A stretch of 64,000 nucleotides of DNA from Prochilodus magdalenae (GCA_024036415.1 JAMWET010006778.1:948501-1012500); one strand, 5' to 3'; positions 34,111 through 47,322 are shown, numbered from the stretch's first letter. Notes: a model not told the origin generated them from the letters alone. Made by a program: numbers and translations.

Positions 34111-35182
34111 GTAAGTAGTGGAAAGTAGTTGTTTTAGTAATCAGAGCTGAACTGAGACAAAGTGCAGTTTTGGATCACAATCTCAAATCTGGGACTGAAA
34201 GCACTGAGTAAGACAAATAGATGGCATGTGGTATCAGTCAACGGTTTGGACACATTCGATTAAATGTGATGAGTTTAGGTTTATGTGACACTGTATATAT
34301 TGGTTCTGTTGGTTTCACACTACAACTGCTAAGGTACATCAAATAACACACGTAAGTGCTGGTCTACATTATATAAGTGCTGTATTAGTCTCACATTTGC
34401 CCCCATTTAAGCCAAAAGCTGTAAAATGTAAAATAGCGTTTTACGTCTGTATCACAGACAAGCAGTAATAATAAACCCTGCTTTGATATCTGCTTCTTCA
34501 TTAATGTTTTTTTTTTTCAGTTTGAAGTTTAACAATCAGTTCGCTGATACTTAGTAGTACTATTCAGATACTTTCAGTGATCCCTGAGTGAAAGTTAAAA
34601 TCCTCTCTTTACTGTTATTTTACTGCAGCTCAAGCTGTTTGAATGACATAAGTATCTATCAGGAGTCAGACGTTTAAAGAGACCAATGACGCAGACATTA
34701 CAGCTCTGATGACATAAACATCTAAACGCTTCCACCTTAGTTTCACTGGAACAGTAAGCATCGCAATGAATCTCTGAGAGCTGGTTACCTAAATTAGTAC
34801 ATAAACTAATTTAATATCCATATATTTGCACACTTAAATTAGTGTTTACATCATAAAGACACACTTGAGAGAGCATTTTACAGAATAGATCTTTAAAATA
34901 TATATTTTTTATTTATCCAAGAAAACAACTTGCAGCGTATTGTGGTTATATCAGAATCTAGGATTAACCTAGCCATTAGCAATTCAAAAAATGATTGCAG
35001 GAAAGAGAAATGCAGAAAGCGTTATTATTTGTGTGATGCTGGTCATTAGTTTGAAATAGATTTGCTGTTTTTTTTAAGGGACATAAATTGAATAGGAAAA
35101 TAATATGACTGCTGTTTTGCCATATGAAAACACGGTTGAATTCACTGGTCATTTTGGGAATTAAATCAGTCACCCTGTGTGT

Positions 35183-35530
35183 TTAAAGTGGCAGTAGTTT
35201 CAGGCTTCTGCAGATGGTTTGCACGAGGATGATGGGGCTATAAATACCTGTGGGGGGTGCGACGGGATTGAGAAGAGATGAACGTCTCGTTCCATGTGTG
35301 CAAAATGGCTCCACAGCAGATGTTATTGATAGGCGTAAAGGAGTGTTTGTTTTTGAGTGTGTCAAAGAGCATAGTGTGAAGGAAGTAGTTGAATCTGCAG
35401 GTGTATGGAAGCGTACAGTCATACAGCGGTCTACCAGCAGTGGCTAAAATTCCAGTCTACGGGAAATTCTCCTCAGGATTGTGCCAGGCAAGGCGTTCAC
35501 CAATCCGACCCAACTGTGCAATACTTTGAT
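35183..35530 (+). mobile_element. Possible Tc1-like N-terminal transposase remnant
   Basis: A plus-strand frame contains FECVKEHSVKEVVESAGVWK followed by RTVIQRST, which has the spacing of a transposase helix-turn-helix (…SISEVVREFGFSRATVSRV). After a stop, NSSLRENSPQDCARQGVHQS resembles the linker that follows. Similarity is recalled, not computed, and the catalytic part is missing. Confidence 0.35.
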
Positions 35531-37552
35531 GAGGGAGTAGATTAACATGTCGCCTACATCCAGAATGGTATATCCAATCCATGCCAAATCAAATCACAGC
35601 TGTTATTCCTGTTCATGTAGGTAGTACGAAGTATTAGGTATGTTTCAGTCACAGTTGACTAATCTTTGCTCTGGTGAGCTTAAAATGGCTGTTGCACTGT
35701 AGACATACTGATTTCTGGTTCCTTCTACCACACCAGTAATGACGTCCAGTCTATAGGTTCATACACGATGCACAGTTTCACATTAAATCGAATTGAATGA
35801 CATCTGCATTTACAGCCCATCTCCTGAATTTTACAGAAGTCTGTGAAACTACTCAGGGTTTAGTATTAATATCAGTGAATAGTGACATTATGCCATCTCT
35901 ACTGCTGGGTGAAAACTGTTCTTGCAAAGTACAAAGATAAACCTTCTGAAGACTGTTGACAGAAGGATATATGAGCCCTGTCTGTTCAGCAGTCCTTTGA
36001 GACAACAGTAGCCTGACATGATTTAGCGCTCATGAAAAGCCTCCTACTTGATGTGACATATCACACAGTATTACTGAACTATGTGAGCCAGATGTGCAGT
36101 CACAGCAGGGTGGATCTCTACACTCCAACATCTGTCGGCTCCCAACTCGCTAACTCATAGCCTCGCACATCTGTGCAGAATTAGCGTAGCAGCCCAAAGC
36201 TGCCAACTGCATATCAGAGAGCACTAACTGTCACACTAAGTGCCCCAGTGTTGCTCTTCAGTCAAACATCCCCCATGGAAGAGTGAAGGGAAGATCTATG
36301 ACCTTTTGTTTTGTTGTGGGATTTAGTGGGTGGCATGAATTCAAGTGGTAATGCTGGGTAATTATGTGTTGTGCACTGAGGAAGGTTTTGAGAAGCTTTG
36401 GATTTCCCATGGTCTCCAAATCTGGAACTATTAAGAGTGTCACACATTTAACAACAGATAAATCAAAAAGAATGCTGTTCGGTTCAAAACTGTAATAAAA
36501 TATTATGGAAGTTTGTCAGATCCAGCTCCTAATTTATGTTGCTTGAACATTTCCAATCAAAAACACACAAAGACACATCTACTCACAGAAGGTCTTCCTT
36601 AGTTTTAAACATTTTGCGTATACTAGAATGATGAAGACATTACAACCATGGAATAATTAGAGGTGCCAATTTTATGACACTCCCATAAATGTGTGTAGTC
36701 AGTTGTAATAAACCGCATAAATCTCATAAGCTTATATGCTATAACGTTTTTTTTCCCTTTTAAAACACAGGGGATTTTCTTATAGCTATATGAGTGGACA
36801 GAATAAGCTTCATAGGAATGTTCTTATTACTTTCAGTACTTCAGCGACATGTGTTTATATGTTTATTATGTAAATTGTTCTACTATGTGCAATACCTAAA
36901 TTCACCATGCACAGGATAATCTGTTTACCATCACTGTGTGCAATGTTTCCTCTGATCTTAGTCTTCTGGATTAAAATTTTTAGTATTTTATTTATATTTC
37001 CTGTACTTTTTGTATATATACATCATATTTATTATTTGTATATTTCCTGACACTTCTGTTCTTTCCTCTGTGCTGCTGCAACATTGTACATTTCCCCACT
37101 GTAGGATTATCTTATCTTAAATGTAGACTCTATATCAACTTGGGCTGCAGCATTACATGTAACATGCTGTTTCTAAATTATTATTATTTATTTATTTATG
37201 ATTTCAGTGTTCCAGATCATCCGATTCATTTTTATATAAGATAAAAAAAACAACTTGTTTTAAATCCTTCTATTTTTTGAAAAAATAAAGATTTATTCAA
37301 AGTCAACCTCAGCCTACATCAGGGGTGCCATTCTCTCAGAGCAGCAACTGGAATCAAATGTTGATTTTGAAAACACAGTAGTATATTAGTAAGACAGTAG
37401 TAAAAACATGCTGAGCCTAATTCCAGTGCTGTGCAGGAAGTTTGAGAGCCTGTGCAGAGTTGTTATGATTTGGCTACACTGAAGGGTTTTCTAGCATGAA
37501 CTACCGATTTAAGGTCCTGCCAGAGCGTCTCAGTGTGAGTCAGGACTTCGAC

Positions 37553-38095
37553 TCAGCCACTCCAAAGTCTTAATATTGTTTCCTTTAAGCCATTCAGAGG
37601 TGGGCTTGCTTGTGTGCTTAAGATCAGTGTCCTGCTGCATAACTCAACTGCGCTTGAGCTTAGGTCAGGGACTAATAGGTGGACATTCTGACAGAAAGCA
37701 GAATTCATGACTCCATCAGTTGTGACAAGTGGTCCTGTAGAAGCAAAGCAGCCCCAGACCCTCACTCTACCACCACCATGTTTAGCTGTTAGTATGATGT
37801 TCTTATGGTGGAATAGTCTGACCAGGTGTAACTGAACCCATGCCTTCCACCTTTGACCCATCAGTCCACACACTATGTTTCCAAAAGTCTTGGTTGTTTG
37901 GTTGATACAAGGCAAGGTTTTGTGTATTTCGGTCAGCAGTGGTATGTGCCTTGCATCTCTCCCATGTATGCCATCTTTAGCCAGAGCTGTTCTTACTGTG
38001 GAATCATCTACATTGACCAAGACAAGTGAGGCTTGTAGTTCCTTAGAAGCTTGTCTGGGTTCTTTTGTGACCTCCTTAAGTGTGCTCTTGGCCAC
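37553..38095 (-). pseudogene. Degenerate Tc1-like transposase
   Basis: A 180-codon minus-strand frame retains clear Tc1 transposase landmarks: LMGQRWKAWVQLHLVRLFHH (after the first catalytic region), TAKHGGGRVRVWGCFASTGP (family KHGGGSVMVWGCFAASGPG) and DGVMNSAFCQNV (DGTMNSALYQKIL). A shifted tail follows, with [20 protein letters not shown] in place of PKHTSKSTSEWLK. The DNA-binding N-terminus is mostly lost, the aspartate region is altered and the frame is broken at the C-terminus, so it is inactive. It is antisense to adgrv1 within intron 2. Confidence 0.85.
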
Positions 38096-38757
38096 TAGTA
38101 GGAAGATTCACCACTGATCCAGATTTGTAGATAATAGCTATCCCTGTGTTTGGGGGCGGCTTTGTAACCCTTTCCAGACTGGTAGATTTCAATGACTTTG
38201 TTTTGCATCTGTATTCCATTGTCTTTAGAATGTGGCATCATGTACCACGTTATGAGACCTTATAGCTTTACGTTGCCAGAAAGGTTCTGTTCCCCGCATC
38301 CCTGTATTTCTTTGAGAAGCTGAAAGCAGGTATTTATATTGAATAAAATTAAAACTGTAATAGAAACAAATATATTAAATGTTGAGACTTATTTTTTAGT
38401 TTCACCTACATTAGCTTTTCTACATTTTTCCTTGACTCTAAAGAATTAATAACTTGTACTCAATGACCATGTTGACTGGAAATTAAACGTGGTACATATT
38501 TCATATTTAGTGTACACATATACACATATTACACATATTAAGTGTAATAGCATTAAATTAGAAATGTCTTTAAAACAGTAAAAATTACACATTCAATCAA
38601 CAGTTTCCAAACCTTTGACCTTGATTCATTTGGGCGTAATTTGTGTTGTTCCTTGCTGTTCGTGGATGTTTATTCAGACTGTGCATGTGTAATAATGAAT
38701 GGATCTTTGATGGAATAGGATGTGACAGTAGTTAAGCTGTGGTTTGTGGTGATGCAG

Positions 38758-38907
38758 CTGCAGGGTGAGGACACTGGAGACTTTGAGGCCACCACTGCAG
38801 CTGCTTTCCTCCTGTCCTCCGAGTCCAGCAAAACCATCTTCATCGCTGTGAAGGATGATGATCTGCCAGAAGCTGACGAAACCTTTGTATTCAACCTCCG
38901 ACTCCAG
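38758..38907 (+). CDS. adgrv1: adgrv1 coding exon 3 (Calx-beta 1, residues 63-112)
   Basis: Fifty codons, phase 0 at both ends. The acceptor follows GATGCAG at 38757 and the donor CAG|GTAACA is at 38908. I chose this AG rather than the next CAG three codons on because it gives the human length (TALVL|LQGEDTGDF versus TAIVSLYGEDAGDF). It carries the Calx-beta loop AVKDDDLPEADETF, with acidic residues expected to bind calcium. Confidence 0.93.
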
Positions 38908-40485
38908 GTAACATGAAAGTGCTTAAAAATGCTGGGTTATGGTTGAAATGTGATATCACTGACATCCTTAGGGTTTTAGCATACATTAAAACATCTTCTA
39001 CAGGCACAGTCACTATTCAGTTTCTGAATTTGACATATTGGCGGAAAATAAAACATAAATTGTGGCATATGTGAAAATTTGAGCACATGCCACATTTTAT
39101 CTTGGATTTTTGTTCCAGTATACCAAGCTGTATGAAACAAATTGCACATATTTAAAATTTGACAACACAATTTGTAAAGTACCTCAGACCCCTTCTCCAA
39201 GATGAATCTGTTGATAGCGACTGACGTGTTCCAAGGATGTAAGTGTTCCAAAAATTCTGAGTCCGACGCTTTTAATTGACCATTTCAGGCTTTACACAAT
39301 GACCCACAACAGATATTATATTTATTTTAGCATTTCCTGACCCTGTAATTCTGCTTTAACTTTACGTGGTCCAGTATATAGAAATGTGTGCGATTAAACA
39401 AATCAACAAAACATGTAATTTGATCTTGCTTCCCAAATGTTTAAGTATAAATGTATTTCTTCATCACAGCTGATTGACACAAGCAGATAAATTGTACTTA
39501 ATGAAAAGTTTTAAAAAGGTTTAGTTGAATATAAGCTGAAATACTATTGTACACTATTGGTTTTTATATTTTGTGCCATATTTTTATAATTTGAAATGCA
39601 GTCAGCAACAAAAGTCAGAAATACAAACTGAAACCTGTCAATACAGAATGCTCCTTGATCATTAGGTGTCTCATTATGTAATTGCCATTCAATTGTATAG
39701 ATAATTAATAACCTTAAGCCTAGACATCTGTGAGTTAACCAGTAATGTAAATCGAAGCACTATTGATGCCGTTAGCTGTGGTTGTCATGGCTCACCATGG
39801 GAGGTCTGCGTTATGAATATCTTCTTTCTTCAGATTTGCATGCATGTGTTGGTGTTTTGCCCTCTCTCTTTTTATGGACCACCCCCTCAAACCCAGTGTA
39901 AGCGCCCCCACAGAGCACGCCTGTGCTCTTGTCCACAACAGAAAGAACCCTGGAACACTAGCCTGAGTGCGATCAGTCTGAGCGCTCCTCGCCTTTTCAA
40001 CCCCGGCCAAAGGCCTCATAAGCCCTGGCGTGCCCTTTGATGTCGTCTGTAGACCCTTTTTCAGGCTTAGGCAATGCCACTGCAGCAGTAAGAGTGCATT
40101 AAGAGTCACCTTTGTGGGGAAGAAAGCCATTGTGACAAGCACAAACTCTCCTGACCATTAGATTAAAGAGAAATTATCCACAGTGAATCACTCTAAGGCA
40201 AGCAGTGATGTGGAACTAAGGTGAAGGAGAAAAACTCGAAAAGATTTTCACACACACGACACCTCTAGTCCAAAGTGCTACGCTAATGAAATCAACTTTA
40301 CACGGTTTCTCTCCTTACCCTAAATGTAGATTATCTGTTTGCTGTGTAAAGCTCTTTAGATTCACATTGGAGCTGCAAGGCTAGTTTAGCTAGCGATTCC
40401 ACCAATTAGCACCTACGTTAACTGTCTACCTAAACACTTACCTTAATTCTCATTCAGTTAATCTTTCTAATGTGGTTTGTGACTA

Positions 40486-40918
40486 GGATGGCCACTTTCT
40501 TAACCCTTAAAGGAGGACATCATAAAGGAGGGGGGAGTCACAATATTAGAACAGAAATAGAATCATAACCTAACCTATACAGCACAAATGACTCACCTAA
40601 AACTCAGCTTAAACTCACCTTTACTCAGTTAACTGAGTGGAATGGATGACATTTGTGAGTCAGATGGGAGCTTACTAATTGACTAGCATTTAGAGGGCTG
40701 ATCTGCGGTTAGCCGGAAGGCAAGTCACAATGTCACATGACCTTGTTAAACCAATGAAATGCAAGGCATGTCTTTTGACACAGACCCCAATGGCATGTGA
40801 TGGCATCAAAGGCGAGTGAACATTTTAAATAGTTCATCCCGAAAAGAGGACTAATAGGCGGCCGTCCAGGTACTGCTCCGGACAAAGGACTGGGAGTTGA
40901 AATGTGGTCACCCTATTT
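40486..40918. mobile_element. Possible non-autonomous DNA transposon with imperfect terminal inverted repeats
   Basis: The left end TAGGATGGCCACTTTC and the reverse complement of the right end, TAGGGTGACCACATTTC, match at most positions. The body includes AAAGGAGGACAT near the left and CGGACAAAGGACTGGGA near the right, a wording I associate with fish elements with TAGGGTGACCA ends. No target duplication was confirmed. Confidence 0.45.
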
Positions 40919-41689
40919 GTGACACTGTGTGACTATTAACACCAACACAGTTAACAAGTAATGGAAGCCTATATCATATTGTACTTTGTATGTTGTGTAC
41001 ATATTGAGTTCACAAATAATTTTAAAAAGAGTTGCTTATATGGTTTCTAAAAAGATATAACATACTAGGAATGCTTCTGCTGTCAATTGTGTTATTGTGT
41101 TTATTTACAGTTTTCATAAATGTATTTTTGAGGTCAACCAAAACAGATTACTTGCTTCAGTTTCCCCCAAACGTAATATTTGTCTTTATTGATCATCTGT
41201 CTTAAATGCTCTGTTAGAGTTCCTCTGTCTTTAAGCCCTACCTCCTGATGAGTCCAGTGGAACTTTGTTTGGTCAGCTCTCCCACTGATTGGTCCACCCC
41301 CGCGACTTTGGATATTCCTACAATGGTGTTACCTCTGCTGTATCAGTTAGATCTAGAGCCTGATCTTGATAGAACAATGTGGTAGATCTGGTCCACCTTC
41401 ACAAGCAGGGCGTTTCAGAATAGTGCGTTTTACTGTTTTAGCTGCATGCATGTTGTGTGTTAAGCTTAATGGTAGGCTGGCCATAACAGTTGTGTTTTGA
41501 GATGATGTCACCTTGTAACAGAGAAAAGTCTGAAAGTCCAACCAGCTGTTTCAGGCAGCTGAAAAATGTGGTGTCTATGAGATGTGGTGTCTCTCTCTGT
41601 AAAGTACTTTCAGTTTTATTACCTTGCAAATGGTTTACATGCACAAAAAGCTCCATAACACACTAAAGGAAAGTGAAAAAATTGTTTGC

Positions 41690-42010
41690 TCTATGAGCCG
41701 AATGGGTCTCAGTGGAGGCCCCTGATCTCCATGGTGCCATCAGCCTCTGTCAGGGATTGATTAATGGTGTTAGGTCTCAGCTTCATGGTCAGCTTGTCTG
41801 CTGTTGACAAATGAGCCTCAGACTGGCACGGAGAGGACAGAAAAGAGGCACTTAAAGGAGGCAAAGGTCCGCTGGCACCATGAGCTCAGGCTGCTGGTCA
41901 AAATGTGAAGATTGGGCCCAATGTTTGAAGGTGATTGGCTCACAATTTGGTCTCACTGCACATTATGTGTTTTTATTAGCTTCTTATTAGCCTGCTTTAA
42001 TTAGCTTTAT
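41690..42010. other. Possible conserved non-coding element
   Basis: Repeat-free, moderately GC-rich, with bipartite TF-like words (GGGATTGATTAATGG near 41753, GGTGATTGGCTCAC near 41930) and flanked by AT-rich intron. No coding frame. Purely a texture-based candidate. Confidence 0.2.
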
Positions 42011-42729
42011 TTAATAATGGATTACACTAAGCATTTAGCTGTTCATAGAAATCATATCCTTAAATGCCAACCAGGTTATCTCATTCATATTTCTCATTAC
42101 AGTGTTAGTTTTTTTTATATCTGGATTTCATTTGTTGTACCGGTGTTTTACATTTTTTGCTGTTGTTTTTTGATTAGTTTATTGTAGTCAGTGAAAAAGA
42201 GGAAATGGTCTATCTCTCTCTCTTTCTCTCTCTCTCTTTCCCTATACCAGTTAGAGCAAGCTTTTGAAATATAATTCATCGTGTTATAATTGAAATGTCA
42301 CCTGAGTTAATGTCATAAAACCTGCCAGTGAAAATGTAAGTGGAGGCAAACAGATACAACATATGACAAAAAAAATAATTCAGTACAATTCCATAGTATC
42401 AAGTAAATACCAGGCCAGCATTGTGAAACTAACATGTACTTCTAAACTATGTTTGGGAAAACTGAGGAATTGGCCATTTCAGGATATGGAGATTAAAGTG
42501 CATTTGCAAACAGTAATATGGTACTTTTACGTATTATCATCTTCTATAGTCGCTGAATGAAACTGTTTTGGGGCACAGTGGCGCTTCACAATGCATTCTA
42601 TTCTGTCATTAAAGGGCCCATAGCAGGAAAAAGCTTTTTGGAAGTAAAAGAGCCTGAAGTAATATATAAACACTGTTTCAGCATTTACCCATCACCCCAA
42701 GTCTATACAGTCCATATATCATCACTGTC

Positions 42730-42935
42730 CAAAGAAAAAACAATATCTCCAAAATGCAACTTTACAGGAGAGGGCAAAAACCTCAATTACTTAGTAAGTA
42801 GGTGGACCTGTGGACTTGTTGTGATCTTGGGCCATGTCTGTTGGTCCATTCATCATAAAATCTTTAGACAGTGTAAATGACAGCTGCTGTGATCAAAAGA
42901 TGCATTAAAGTAAAAATCGACAAAAATGGAGATAC
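42730..42935. repeat. Dispersed repeat family X, copy 2
   Basis: Shares AGGAGAGGGCAAAAACCTCA, TTGGTCCATTCATCATAAAA and AAAATGGAGATACATTG in order with 25690-25910. The similarity probably extends leftward to about 42600. Class unknown. Confidence 0.65.
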
Positions 42936-44580
42936 ATTGTATTGAATTAATTGTTTCTGTGATGTCACAGGAACCAACTTATTTACATATATACAGCTCC
43001 TTAGCCTACAGCAGTTCAGTGCTGCCCATTCGCATTGAAGTAGTGTTCCACCTCTGATGTCCTTTTCTTACAAAAGGCACAATACAGCACCCCCAAAAAG
43101 AACAGAGCTGGTTCATCTTCAGTCAGTCTTAAAGGCACAGTAACAAATCAGCCTGTTTCTTAGAGGCATTGAAAAATGAGCATGTTAAGTTCATAAGACC
43201 ACACAAGCAATGTAGGACATGAGCCCTTTAAAGCAATATGGCCACAAACCAAACTGTAGCAAATTCTAAACTTCATGTAAACCTTTGTAAAGATGTTTCC
43301 TCAGATTGTGCTATGGCAATATAATGTGATGTACAAAGTTTTATTAAATTAAAAGATAGATCCATATATCAGCATTTCCACTAATGGTTTGGAAATTTTT
43401 TTTACCCTGTTTTTTTTCTATTGAGAACACACTTAAATAGAGTTTGACATACTGGAACAAATACAAATATTAAAAGATATCAGCACTGATCCCTGGCCCT
43501 ATCTCTAGGTATCAGTACTGGCCCTTAATGGGATTTCCTTGTTTCATGCTATGATCACATTATGTTAGACTACATTGTCAGCTCTGCTTTCTGTATGGGC
43601 GTATATAAGACAGACGAGGGTGTCTGCAGTGGTACTGTGATTTAGCCAGGCCTTGACAGAGGGAATTGTTTGAGCGTGTGTGTTCTGTGTATGTGTGACC
43701 GCTGAAACAAGAGCTGAGCACATGAAGGAAAGAGAAAAGGCTCAGCTTTACAGACGAGAGAAGCCTGTGTGAATATGTGGTGAATACAGGGTCTGCACGG
43801 TGCTTAGACCCTTGGTGCTTAGACAGTGCTTAGAGCTAGTCTAGCTAGCTAGTGTCATCTCTACCTCTGTCTCGTTTGTTTCTACTCTTCTTCAGTCTTT
43901 CTATTTCTGTGTTACACACTCAAACACTTGTAGTGCTAAGGCTTCCGCTGAACTCCAGATTACTGCAAGTATGCATTAGCAAAATGTCTCTGATAGAAAA
44001 CAAACGGGAAAACAGTTTGTAACAGTTTGATATGGAAGCAGTGTTCAAATGTTTGCTCAATAAGCCGTCCAGGCAGTTTGTATTGGAATACTACATTGCA
44101 AAAACAGCCTATTCTGAATGCATTGTTTTCTCACATTTACAAGTGTTCCTTACTCAGTCAACAGCAGTCCCGCTCCACTCATTCACACTAATGTTAAAAG
44201 ACTGCTTGTGGGGGAATGTAAGGAAAAGGCCCTTTAACATCTATAAGGTAGCAAGTAAGCATGGACCTTTAGGTTGGTCCACATTAGTTCATGCTCATCA
44301 TATACCGCCTTATACTGCCTAACACCGGGACCTGCTTGCCATGGTTGTCTTTCTTTCAGTCCTTTGCAATCAATTATTATTTTACTTTTTTGTTGGTTCA
44401 TCAGTATCAGATACTCCTCTAACTGTCCTAACATGTGTTTGGGGACCCAGTGTTGGGTGTTGTTTTCTTGTTTTAATTAATCATGTGTTTTCAGTGTTTT
44501 TCAGAGTGTAATTCCTGTTTTATTGGCTTTACAGTTGACACAGCTTTGCACATTCTAATTCTTTGCCTTTGTGACTTCAG

Positions 44581-44676
44581 AGCTCTTCGAATGGTGTGAC
44601 TGTAGGGACTCCAAACACAGCCACTATCACCATCCTGTCCAATGACAATGCTTTTGGAATCATCTCCTTCAACTCA
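44581..44676 (+). CDS. adgrv1: adgrv1 coding exon 4 (end of Calx-beta 1, residues 113-144)
   Basis: Thirty-two codons, phase 0. The acceptor is TTCAG at 44580 and the donor TCA|GTAAGA is at 44677. It encodes TITILSNDNAFGIISFN, identical or nearly so to human TVTILSNDNAFGIISFN, the repeat-closing strand and the start of the next repeat. Confidence 0.93.
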
Positions 44677-46028
44677 GTAAGACACTTTTAGTATTACTGT
44701 ATAACATGCAGCATTTTCTATCTTCTGTTTATTCTGTTTGTCAAAAGTCTGGGGACACTCCTCCTTTCAGCAGCGTACAAGGACTGACACAAGTGTGACT
44801 TGTGGTTATCCCATACGCCATACCATTGAAGCAGTCAGAATAAAACTTTATTTTCGAAGAAGGCATGGTGTCCCCTATAGAACTGCCCAGTAACGTACCT
44901 CCTCAGCTGTAGAAGACATTTGTTCAGGGCTACAGCTGAGAGTTGCCACAGCGACTGCTGTCCAGAGTTATTTCTGCATGTTTATTGAAGGGCAATTAAA
45001 CGTAAGGGGGAGGGAGAAGAGGGAGGAAATGAGATTGGGGGGTGGTAAGTAGTTTAGATTGTCTCCGCTGAGGGGTCACTCAGGTGGGAGTCTAAGGAGG
45101 CTCTAGGGTTGCCAGGGTGAGTAAAAATACACACATGAGCCCTTCACTGAATAGATTAACTTGTCAATGGAAGTTTGAATGTCGTCATAGGAACAAGCCA
45201 CCCCACCTATGGAGACCACCCTCCCCTCCATTTTTTAATCAAGATCTTTCAATCAGTTGGTCAGTTCACTGACAAGAAACCTGAAATTTGAAAAGTTGAC
45301 CTAGCCCAACATGCCTACCAGCTTTGACCAAAAGCTAAGCTGGCCTACCAGCTCTGATGGCTCAGCCAAATCTTTACCAGCTGACCAACTCAAGATGGCA
45401 CACACCAGTTTCATCCAGCTGACCTATTTGACCAACATGTTCAACCAGCTAAACCAGCTTCAGAATTTAAGCTGTATTATTATCTGTAGGATAATCAGTG
45501 AATTATTTTAGAGTTAGGCTTGGGTTAAGGTTATGGGCAGTGTGAAAGGTAGGTTTAAGTTATTGGTGTTTATGTTCATTTTTTAAATTGTTTTATCTAT
45601 CCAGGTATTTATGCATCTTCTCTGGGGAGACTCCACCTGGACTCTCCCTGGCTCTGCCCACATTTCTCTGCATTTCTCTAACTAATAGAATTGCCAGCAA
45701 CAATTTTTAAGCTCACAGTATTAAATATTTATTTATTGGGATTTACCCAGAATTCCTAGTATTAGTATTTTTAATATTTTTTTATTATAGAACAAAATAT
45801 TAAATCTTTATTAAAAATGTAAGGTTAGGATAAATTTCATGTTGTTGTTATTATAACCATGATGGTGTTGATCAGCTCAGCATGTGTATCTGTTATATAG
45901 TCAACAAGTAGCCACTCTTGCTGAGCCATGTAGTGCTCAGAGCTCTACCTCCAACAGTGGACCATTAAAATAACCTGTTATTAATACTTGGATCAGAATG
46001 ATGATTCCTGCACTGCATCTTTATCCAG
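44677..46028 (+). other. adgrv1 intron 4
   Basis: Contains a low-complexity stretch at about 45300-45470 built from ACCAGCT words, a common fish repeat texture. Otherwise nothing recognised. Confidence 0.85.
45300..45470. repeat. ACCAGCT-rich degenerate repeat
   Basis: The words ACCAGCT, AAGCTGGCCT and GACCAACAT recur at irregular spacing (about 45317, 45348, 45377, 45415 and 45443). It resembles the ACCAGCTTAAGCTGGT-type repeats scattered in fish genomes. Confidence 0.6.
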
Positions 46029-46133
46029 ACCAGCCTGATTACTGTGGAGGAGCCGAAGGGAAGAAACCAGTATGTGCCTCTAACTCTTATCAGAGAGAAA
46101 GGGACATATGGAACTGTAACTGTACATTTTGAG
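46029..46133 (+). CDS. adgrv1: adgrv1 coding exon 5 (Calx-beta 2, residues 145-179)
   Basis: Thirty-five codons, phase 0. Acceptor TATCCAG at 46028; donor GAG|GTGAGG at 46134. EEPKGRNQYVPLTLIREKGT matches human SEPKGRNESMPLTLIREKGT, including the REKGTYG turn that begins Calx-beta strands. Confidence 0.94.
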
Positions 46134-46356
46134 GTGAGGGTCAGACATTTTATCTTTTATGGTTTATGGTTTTACAGGTTTTGGAATTTTTTATTGGTAT
46201 CTTGATTTTTATAACCCATGAATTAACCCCAAGATAAATCTGCACAGTATCAGTCAATTAAGTCAACTAACTCAACATTAGTCACTAACACCAGATGTAA
46301 TCTTAATACAGTCAGGCTGCTACTGATATCAGAATGCCATTGTTTTTAACTAACAG

Positions 46357-46470
46357 ATCTTAGGAGGCCCGAACCCATCCAGTGAAGATCTGAGTCCAGA
46401 CAGAGGAAACCTCACTATTCCTCCTGGCCGAGCAGTTGTGGTCTTCAGTGTACTCATACATGATGATAAG
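46357..46470 (+). CDS. adgrv1: adgrv1 coding exon 6 (Calx-beta 2, residues 180-217)
   Basis: Thirty-eight codons, phase 0. The acceptor is TAACAG at 46356 and the donor AAG|GTGGCG at 46471. GGPNPSSEDLSPDRGNLTIP corresponds to human GGPNPPDEDLSPVKGNITFP, then PPGRAVVVFSVLIHDDK up to the conserved DD(E/K)VPE junction. Confidence 0.93.
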
Positions 46471-46756
46471 GTGGCGTTCATTGACCTATTTAATAAAGCT
46501 TGTCAGTGCAGAGCATCTTTACTGAGCTTCGTGTAATTATATTAATTGCATTTGGAAATATTTTGTGTTATTTAATCTTACATTGTTTATATAAACTATC
46601 ATATTATCATATGGTCTTATACACACATCTCCTAAAGTACAGTCACACTGGAAACGTCTTTTATTGAAATAAATGTGGGACTGGAAAACTGGAAATTTGC
46701 TGAATAGCTATTACCCCTGATAGTTGAACACTCCTGCTGCTGTGATCTCCTCCCAG

Positions 46757-47322
46757 GTTCCAGAAGATGACGAGACCTTCACTGTGCAGTTAACAGGAGT
46801 CACAGGAGGTGCCCTACTGAACCCCAACAGCACCAGTGTGCAGATTAAAATCACTCGTAATGATGCCCCTGTGCGCTTCTCTCAGCCCTCCCTTGCTGTG
46901 CCTGAAAGTGCTGGCATCATAAACCTTACGGTTACTCGTGGCAAAACCGACGAGGGCTTTCTCATTGGCTCTGATGACAGAGAAGTGTCTGTCGCGTACA
47001 GCATAGTCACAGGCAATGGGGCAGCCAGTGCCACCCCGTTGGAGGACTTTGTGGACCTCCAGGCTAAGAAGACGGTGGTCTTTCCTCCAGGGGTTCATGA
47101 AACGGTGCTGCGTATCAACATTATTGATGACAGAGTTCCAGAGATCGCTGAGTCTTTTCAGGTGGTTCTTCTGGAAGAGACTCTGTTGGGAGATGCAGTT
47201 CTGGTATCTCCCAGCTTTGTACAAGTGACCATCGAGCCCAATGACAAGCCTTATGGAGTGCTGTCCATCAGCAGTCCACCTTCGACACAGCCAGTCACGA
47301 TTAATGAAGACACAACTGCGAG
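46757..47322 (+). CDS. adgrv1: adgrv1 coding exon 7 (end of Calx-beta 2 and Calx-beta 3, residues 218-406)
   Basis: The largest coding exon here (566 nt). It starts in phase 0 after CTCCCAG with VPEDDETFTVQLTGVTGGAL and ends inside an Arg codon (AG|G) at a GTGAGT donor. It spans the whole third Calx-beta repeat: APVRFSQPSLAVPESAG, DDREVSVAYSIVTGN, VVFPPGVHETVLRINIIDDR, VPEIAESFQVVLLEE, then VQVTIEPNDKPYGVLSI. All have direct human counterparts. The antisense 136-codon frame at 46814-47224 is a shadow. Confidence 0.96.

Larger units (their letters stand above)
34111..38757 (+). other. adgrv1 intron 2
   Basis: Contains a possible Tc1-type helix-turn-helix fragment near 35180-35530 and a degenerate Tc1 transposase at 37553-38095. 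The rest is AT-rich with no gene or named repeat that I can support. Confidence 0.85.
38908..44580 (+). other. adgrv1 intron 3
   Basis: Holds a probable DNA element at 40486-40918, a repeat-poor stretch at 41690-42010, a (CT)n tract at about 42210-42240 and a copy of dispersed family X at 42730-42935. No gene is supported. GC-richer sequence at about 39840-40140 has no open frame with known similarity. Confidence 0.85.

Noticed and set aside
46814..47224. 136-codon antisense ORF
   Set aside because: It lies wholly within adgrv1 exon 7 on the opposite strand and is a shadow frame.
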